In this document: in pieces, positions 59,191-64,000 of the stretch
Numbering within the stretch: the stretch's first letter is position 1
Layout of the letters: the number at the start of each line of letters is the position of its first letter
Assembly (NCBI RefSeq): GCF_022809095.1
Contig: NZ_JALAZE010000002.1
Span: 186,001-250,000 of the forward strand
Source of the DNA: Bacillus kexueae
Lineage (GTDB): Bacteria; Bacillota; Bacilli; Bacillales; Aeribacillaceae
Reading direction: 5' to 3'
DNA length: 64,000 bases
Translations under genes and position numbers: made by a program
Notes under the pieces: model-generated
What the model was told of the DNA's origin: nothing
What the model saw: the letters and a program-made list of their open reading frames with translations, nothing else
Database searches by the model: none

Positions 59191-60174
59191 ATGAAAAAGG
59201 ATGAAAAGAAAGTTGTTCCATTACCTGGATTGAAGCGTAGGCTAGTTGATAAAGGTATGGAAGCTTTAAGAGAAAAAGATTTTGAAGCATCGTTACGCTA
59301 TTTCAAAGAGGCTGAGCAGTGGGATGATGAAGATAGTGAAATCATGCTCGGGATGGCAATTAGTTTGCTTGAGCTTGGAAACTTAGCTGAAGCAAAAAAC
59401 ATTTGTAAAAAGATGCTAAATGAAGATAGAGGCAATTATTTCACCGTTCTGCAAATTTATTTAACGATTTTAATTCAAATGGGGAATTATACCGAAGTCC
59501 AGACGACGATTGAAGCAGTCCTCGAAGAAAATAAGGTTCCGGCTAATCATGCTGAACAATTATATAAATTGCTTGATTTTGCTAGGCGAATGAACAAAGC
59601 GGAAGATCCAACAGATGATGATATTCCATTACATCAATTGTTGGAATCATTTGAACAGCAAGCGAAGTTTGTTCAACAAGTTCAGCAAAAAAATGCCATT
59701 AAGTACATAAGTACCATTCAACAATTTCTTGAGCATGAAGAAGTTCATCCAATTGTCAAAACGATGCTTTTACAAGTTTTAAAAGAACAGGAAATTTTCC
59801 GGAAACTAGTTGTGAAGAAGTTTGAACAAGAAATGACGGTCATTCCATTAGAGCTTAAAGATTTATCTGAAGATATTTTTGTTCAGCGAGTGTTAAATCG
59901 ATTAGAAGATGAATTGTCCAATGAAAATCCGACATTATTTGAGTCATTAAAAGATCTGTGGCTTCGATTTTTATATGTGATGTACCCATTTTCACCGATT
60001 CCCAAAAATGAGGAGCTGTGGGCGGGGGCACTTCATTTAGTCGGTTATCAAATGTTCGGAATAGAAGTTGAAGAGGAAGAAATGTTAGCGCTATATAACG
60101 TTTCAATCCATGAACTTGAGCCAATCATTGAACAAATTCACTACATAGAAGAAATTTCAAACTTGCAAATATAG
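59191..60174 (+). CDS. ysoA: TPR-repeat protein YsoA
   Basis: A 327-residue soluble, helical protein. Residues about 15-130 look like tetratricopeptide repeats (GMEALREKDFEASLRYFKEA, then LGMAISLLELGNLAEAKNIC), which serve as protein-binding scaffolds. It lies between leuD and tig, as ysoA does in B. subtilis. The ATG follows AAGAGGGTATTCC. The function is unknown. Confidence 0.82.
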   Translation: MKKDEKKVVPLPGLKRRLVDKGMEALREKDFEASLRYFKEAEQWDDEDSEIMLGMAISLLELGNLAEAKNICKKMLNEDRGNYFTVLQIYLTILIQMGNYTEVQTTIEAVLEENKVPANHAEQLYKLLDFARRMNKAEDPTDDDIPLHQLLESFEQQAKFVQQVQQKNAIKYISTIQQFLEHEEVHPIVKTMLLQVLKEQEIFRKLVVKKFEQEMTVIPLELKDLSEDIFVQRVLNRLEDELSNENPTLFESLKDLWLRFLYVMYPFSPIPKNEELWAGALHLVGYQMFGIEVEEEEMLALYNVSIHELEPIIEQIHYIEEISNLQI

Positions 60175-60182
60175 TGTATCTA

Positions 60183-60210
60183 TTGAAAGCAAGAGATTGT
60201 ATGTTATAAT
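60183..60210 (+). promoter_or_regulatory. Sigma-A promoter of tig
   Basis: TTGAAA (60183-60188) and TATAAT (60205-60210), 16 bp apart, leaving a 150-nt leader without a recognisable riboswitch. Confidence 0.65.
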
Positions 60211-60370
60211 AAAATGGTTGCAAAAGAATGTTTTTTCTATGAACATCTTGCGCAAGAACTCGTACATACGGGTATATCCAATTGGTGACTTGTTAAAAAT
60301 GAACAAGGCATACAAGTATACTTACTTACGCTATATGAAACAATATTTATAGATTGTTGGAGGGAAACAC

Positions 60371-61645
60371 ATGTCTGCTAAATGGGAAAAGTTAGAGAAT
60401 AATCAAGGTGTGTTAACGGTAGAAGTTGACGCAGAACAGTTCGACAACGCGTTAGACGAAGCGTTCAAAAAAGTAGTAAAGCAAGTTTCAATTCCTGGAT
60501 TCCGTAAAGGGAAGATTCCTCGTAGCCTTTTTGAAAAGCGCTTCGGTGTAGAAGCTCTTTATCAAGATGCGTTAGATATCCTTTTACCAGTTGCTTATCC
60601 AAAAGCAGTTGAGGAAGCTGGAATCGAGCCAGTTGATCGTCCGGAAATCGACGTTGAAACAATCGGAAAAGGTGAAAAACTTGTATTCACTGCTAAAGTT
60701 ACTGTGAAGCCTGAAGTGAAATTAGGAGACTACAAAGGTTTAGGTGTTGAAAAAGAAGACACAACAGTAACAGACGAAGATGTTGAAAACGAGTTAAAGC
60801 AATTACAAGAGCGCCATGCTGAGTTAGTTGTAAAAGAAGAAGGTGCTGTTGCTGAAGGCGATACAGTAGTTATCGACTTTGAAGGTTTCGTTGACGGTGA
60901 AGCTTTCGAAGGTGGAAAAGCTGAAAACTACTCTTTAGAAATCGGTTCTGGTACATTCATCCCAGGATTTGAAGAGCAATTAGTTGGTTTAGAAGCAGGA
61001 TCAGAAAAAGATATCGAAGTAACGTTCCCTGAAGAATATCATGCTGAAAACCTTGCAGGTAAGCCAGCAACATTCAAAGTGAAAGTTCACGAAATTAAAA
61101 CTAAAGAACTTCCTGCTTTAGATGATGAATTTGCTAAAGATGTGAACGAGGAAGTTGAAACATTAGACGAGCTTAAAGCTAAAACAAAAGAGCGTCTAGT
61201 AGAGCAAAAAACTCAATTTGCAGAAAACAAACTTCGCGATGATTTAGTTGAAAAAGCGGCTGAAAATGCTGAAGTTGAAATTCCAGAAGTAATGGTAGAT
61301 CAAGAAGTTGATCGCATGATGAGAGAGTTTGAACAACGTTTACAAATGCAAGGCATGAACTTAGAGTTATACTTCCAATTCTCTGGCCAAGATGAAGATG
61401 CATTACGTGCACAAATGAAAGAAGATGCACAAAAACGTGTGAAGTTCAACTTAACTCTTGAAGCAATCGCGAAAGCAGAAGAGCTTACTGTTACTGATGA
61501 AGAAGCGGAAGCAGAAATTGCAAAAATGGCAGAAATGTACAACATGTCTGTAGAAAACGTTAAAGCTGCTTTAGGTTCAACTGAAGGAATTAAAGAAGAT
61601 CTTAAAGTACGTAAAGCAATCGACTTCTTAGTTGAAAACAACTAA
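60371..61645 (+). CDS. tig: Trigger factor
   Basis: A ribosome-bound chaperone and peptidyl-prolyl isomerase. It has 424 residues, the same as B. subtilis. The N-terminal ribosome-binding signature is in [19 protein letters not shown] near 38. The FKBP-like domain (about 155-240) has [14 protein letters not shown], and a long helical C-terminal arm follows. The ATG follows TTGGAGGGAAACAC. Confidence 0.97.
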   Translation: MSAKWEKLENNQGVLTVEVDAEQFDNALDEAFKKVVKQVSIPGFRKGKIPRSLFEKRFGVEALYQDALDILLPVAYPKAVEEAGIEPVDRPEIDVETIGKGEKLVFTAKVTVKPEVKLGDYKGLGVEKEDTTVTDEDVENELKQLQERHAELVVKEEGAVAEGDTVVIDFEGFVDGEAFEGGKAENYSLEIGSGTFIPGFEEQLVGLEAGSEKDIEVTFPEEYHAENLAGKPATFKVKVHEIKTKELPALDDEFAKDVNEEVETLDELKAKTKERLVEQKTQFAENKLRDDLVEKAAENAEVEIPEVMVDQEVDRMMREFEQRLQMQGMNLELYFQFSGQDEDALRAQMKEDAQKRVKFNLTLEAIAKAEELTVTDEEAEAEIAKMAEMYNMSVENVKAALGSTEGIKEDLKVRKAIDFLVENN

Positions 61646-61691
61646 TTTTTTGCATAATATTATTGTCTGTAACGTAAATAATACAAATAAG

Positions 61692-61723
61692 GAACAAGGC
61701 GCGACTTGATCGTGCCTTGTTTT
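61692..61723 (+). terminator. Terminator of tig
   Basis: AACAAGGCGCGA pairs with TCGTGCCTTGTT, followed by TTTA. Confidence 0.88.
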
Positions 61724-62019
61724 ATAACAATTTTATACTTTTCAACAATAAATCGTAGCAATGAATCATAGCCTCCAAGTATACATCAAATCGCACTTTC
61801 ATTTCAGAACTCCAAAAAATACTTTAGAGGATTGAAGGAATTTACACTTAGTAAAACGAATTACATAGTAATGGAATACCTAGCGAAAAACTGTAAATGG
61901 TAATCGTAAGCGTCGGTGGTTTTGAACAAAGAAAGATGGGTATTCTAAACAACAAATCGTACATAGTGATGATTGAACAAGCGCACATTGCATATTACTA
62001 ACGTTTTTTTCTCAATGTA

Positions 62020-62028
62020 TGTTACAAT
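62020..62028 (+). promoter_or_regulatory. Possible promoter of clpX
   Basis: An extended -10, TGTTACAAT, with no clear -35. The 300 bp between the tig terminator and this point hold no gene, repeat copy or CtsR-type operator that I can see. Confidence 0.45.
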
Positions 62029-62160
62029 GCAATACATATTAGACGTTTGATTTTGGACATATCTAATAGCCGACTCCCTTTTTTGTAATGGAAAGGTCAA
62101 ATATTGTCAATTACATATGCTGGTTATTGGATAAGAGATAAAGAACCAAGGGGTGATACC

Positions 62161-63426
62161 ATGATTAAATTTAATGATGATAAAGGTCAGCTTAAATGTT
62201 CATTTTGTGGCAAGACTCAAGATCAAGTGCGCAAACTCGTAGCTGGACCAGGTGTATATATATGTGATGAGTGTATTGAACTATGCACAGAAATCGTGGA
62301 AGAAGAGTTAGGAACTGAAGAAGAAGTTGAATTTAAGGATGTTCCAAAACCGAAGGAAATCCTTGAAATCCTTGATGAATATGTAATCGGTCAAGAACAA
62401 GCGAAAAAGTCATTGTCAGTAGCAGTGTATAATCATTACAAACGAATTAATTCTAACAGTAAAATTGATGATGTAGAGCTTGCAAAAAGTAACATTTGTT
62501 TAATTGGTCCGACTGGTAGTGGTAAAACATTATTAGCTCAAACGTTAGCAAGAATATTAAATGTTCCTTTCGCAATCGCCGATGCAACATCTTTAACAGA
62601 AGCTGGATATGTAGGAGAAGATGTAGAAAACATCTTGTTAAAGCTTATCCAAGCAGCTGATTACGATGTTGAAAAAGCAGAAAAAGGAATTATTTACATC
62701 GACGAAATTGATAAAGTAGCCCGAAAATCAGAAAACCCTTCCATTACACGTGATGTGTCTGGTGAAGGAGTTCAGCAAGCGTTGTTAAAAATTCTAGAAG
62801 GAACGGTTGCGAGTGTACCACCTCAAGGCGGTCGTAAGCACCCTCATCAAGAATTTATTCAAATTGATACAACAAATATTTTATTCATTTGTGGCGGAGC
62901 GTTTGACGGTATCGAGCAAATTATTAAACGCCGCCTAGGACAAAAAGTAATTGGATTTGGTGCTGAAAACAAACAAAAAGAATTAGACCAAAAAGAACTG
63001 TTATCAAAGGTACTTCCAGAAGATTTATTAAAATTTGGATTAATTCCAGAGTTTATTGGTCGTTTACCGGTTACAGCGAGCTTATTGCCGTTAGATGAAG
63101 ATGCTCTAATTCAAATTTTAACTGAGCCAAAAAATGCTCTTGTGAAACAATACCAAAAAATGCTTGAGCTAGACGGTGTAGAGCTTGAATTCGAAGATGA
63201 TGCGTTACGTGAAATTGCGAAAAAAGCAATTGAGCGAAAAACGGGTGCACGTGGTTTACGCTCCATCATTGAAGGAATTATGTTGGATGTGATGTTTGAT
63301 TTACCGTCACGTGACGATGTAACGAAATGCGTCATTACAGCTGAAACAGTGTCAGCTAAAACGTTACCGAAGCTCGTCTTAAATGATGGAACAGTCCTTG
63401 TCAATAACGAAGATAAATCAGCTTAA
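62161..63426 (+). CDS. clpX: ATP-dependent Clp protease ATP-binding subunit ClpX
   Basis: A hexameric AAA+ unfoldase that feeds substrates to ClpP. It has 421 residues. The N-terminal zinc domain has [15 protein letters not shown] and ICDECIELC; Walker A is [12 protein letters not shown] near 117; Walker B is IIYIDEIDK near 180. The pore and sensor parts ([21 protein letters not shown]) and the ClpP-binding loop are present. I start at the ATG at 62161 after AAGGGGTGAT; the frame is open 19 codons upstream, without homology. Confidence 0.97.
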   Translation: MIKFNDDKGQLKCSFCGKTQDQVRKLVAGPGVYICDECIELCTEIVEEELGTEEEVEFKDVPKPKEILEILDEYVIGQEQAKKSLSVAVYNHYKRINSNSKIDDVELAKSNICLIGPTGSGKTLLAQTLARILNVPFAIADATSLTEAGYVGEDVENILLKLIQAADYDVEKAEKGIIYIDEIDKVARKSENPSITRDVSGEGVQQALLKILEGTVASVPPQGGRKHPHQEFIQIDTTNILFICGGAFDGIEQIIKRRLGQKVIGFGAENKQKELDQKELLSKVLPEDLLKFGLIPEFIGRLPVTASLLPLDEDALIQILTEPKNALVKQYQKMLELDGVELEFEDDALREIAKKAIERKTGARGLRSIIEGIMLDVMFDLPSRDDVTKCVITAETVSAKTLPKLVLNDGTVLVNNEDKSA

Positions 63427-63427
63427 A

Positions 63428-63463
63428 ACAAAAGGTCACTCCCAGAGGGTAGTGACCTTTTTT
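63428..63463 (+). terminator. Terminator of clpX
   Basis: AAAGGTCACT pairs with AGTGACCTTT, followed by a T-run. Repeat A7 follows directly. Confidence 0.92.
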
Positions 63464-63638
63464 GTTGTTACAGAAAGTTTAAGTTCAATAAAGTGTTAAA
63501 GTATTCTCTTTACCGTTTTTTGGTGTCTAGCTCCATGCGTCATTAGCTCGGGTCGCTTCGGCCCTGCTGTGGCGACGGAAGTCTCCCCGCAGGTCCTCCA
63601 GCTCCCTTCGCCTAAGGACTTGCGCTTTCGGCTTTTCT
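63464..63638 (+). repeat. Family A dispersed repeat, copy A7
   Basis: Full-length copy with several changes (CCATGCGTCATTAGC, CTCCCCGC, GCGCTTTCGGC). It begins at the T-run of the clpX terminator. Confidence 0.9.
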
Positions 63639-63675
63639 TATTATATCACTTTCCCTTTAAAGATCCTCAATTGTA

Positions 63676-63822
63676 TTAATGGAATGAAATCATGGCATGA
63701 CAAGTTGGGCAAGATATTTGCTTTAACTCATATGTTTCCCCATCCATCACGTACTCTTCAACATTTCCGCAATGACAATGAACATGCATCACGACATCTG
63801 AAGATTGCTCTCTATTGTCCAT
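63676..63822 (-). CDS. 48-residue zinc-ribbon-like protein
   Basis: The ATG at 63822 on the minus strand is eight nt from AAAGGAGG, a near-ideal ribosome binding site. The product begins MDNREQSSDV. It has HVHCHCGN (about 13-20) and CPTCHAMISFH at the end, so two C-C pairs could bind zinc. A longer frame upstream to 63957 lacks such support and looks non-coding. Convergent with clpX. I do not recognise a family. The last 40 bases of the window show nothing. Confidence 0.6.
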   Translation of the reverse strand: MDNREQSSDVVMHVHCHCGNVEEYVMDGETYELKQISCPTCHAMISFH

Positions 63823-64000
63823 CCAAGGATCCTCCTTTTTCTTTTTGAAATCTAAAATATGCAATTTTCGAAGGTTATATGCACGTAGGTTTAATGTCCT
63901 TCTTTTGCGGAGATAATAGAAGAAACTGTTTGACAAATAAATGGATAGCTGACTCAAGCATTGTAAAGAATAATGAATGAGTACGGATATGTATGGATCG

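Noticed and set aside
62104-62160. 19-residue N-terminal extension of clpX
   Set aside because: ClpX proteins begin directly before the zinc domain, and the ATG at 62161 has the ribosome binding site.
63823-63957. Longer version of the small zinc protein gene
   Set aside because: The upstream part is basic, low-complexity sequence without support, and the near-ideal ribosome binding site serves the ATG at 63822.

Overview
This window is chromosomal DNA of a low-GC, endospore-forming member of the Bacillaceae. The spore genes ytxC, sspI, gerE and gerM point to this, as do the RNA-based controls (three T-boxes, a lysine riboswitch and an L20 leader) and a gene order that closely follows the Bacillus subtilis stretch from ytxC to clpX. 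Nearly all genes lie on the + strand. I see no prophage, insertion sequence, CRISPR array or rRNA. The genus cannot be fixed from this sequence alone.

Layout. 0-7 kb: ytxC (cut by the window edge), T-box-thrS, L20 leader-infC-rpmI-rplT, ysdA, ysdB (with a sigma-W type promoter), a MazG-type dUTPase and the M42 peptidase ysdC. 7-19.6 kb: sspI, ysgA, T-box-pheST, rnhC, zapA-cvpA, polX-mutS2-yshE and a 27-residue membrane peptide. 19.7-25.1 kb: fatty-acid degradation (lcfA, fadR with a palindromic FadR box, fadB, etfBA). 25.5 kb: trxA. 35.4-49.5 kb: uvrC, lysine riboswitch-lysC, yslB, sdhCAB, gerE, ysmB, murI, gerM, rph, ysnA and ysnB. 49.6-58.8 kb: tRNA-Arg, then the ilvBHC-leuABCD operon behind a cre site, a CodY-like site and a leucine T-box. 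59.2-64 kb: ysoA, tig, clpX and a tiny zinc-ribbon-like protein.

The part that departs from the conserved plan is 26.1-35.4 kb, between trxA and uvrC, which are neighbours in B. subtilis. It holds a Fur-box-controlled 398-residue lipoprotein and a four-gene operon (sugar-nucleotide epimerase, flippase-like membrane protein, membrane-anchored phosphodiesterase, GT2 glycosyltransferase). It also holds a second Fur-controlled unit (a membrane-anchored helical protein plus an FTR1 iron permease) and a GT-C type membrane glycosyltransferase just before uvrC. By eye, the lipoprotein and the FTR1 partner share a helical repeat, and neither looks like EfeO or EfeB. My best candidate for an undescribed system is therefore an iron-uptake machine with novel extracytoplasmic parts, interleaved with a polyprenyl-linked glycan pathway.

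Two families of dispersed repeats fill intergenic space. Family A (seven copies, all in + orientation, about 150-175 bp) sits directly after the T-run of an intrinsic terminator in six of seven cases. Family B is MITE-like, with 13-bp perfect inverted ends in its one intact copy, which lies between the lysine riboswitch terminator and lysC. Three further copies look decayed.
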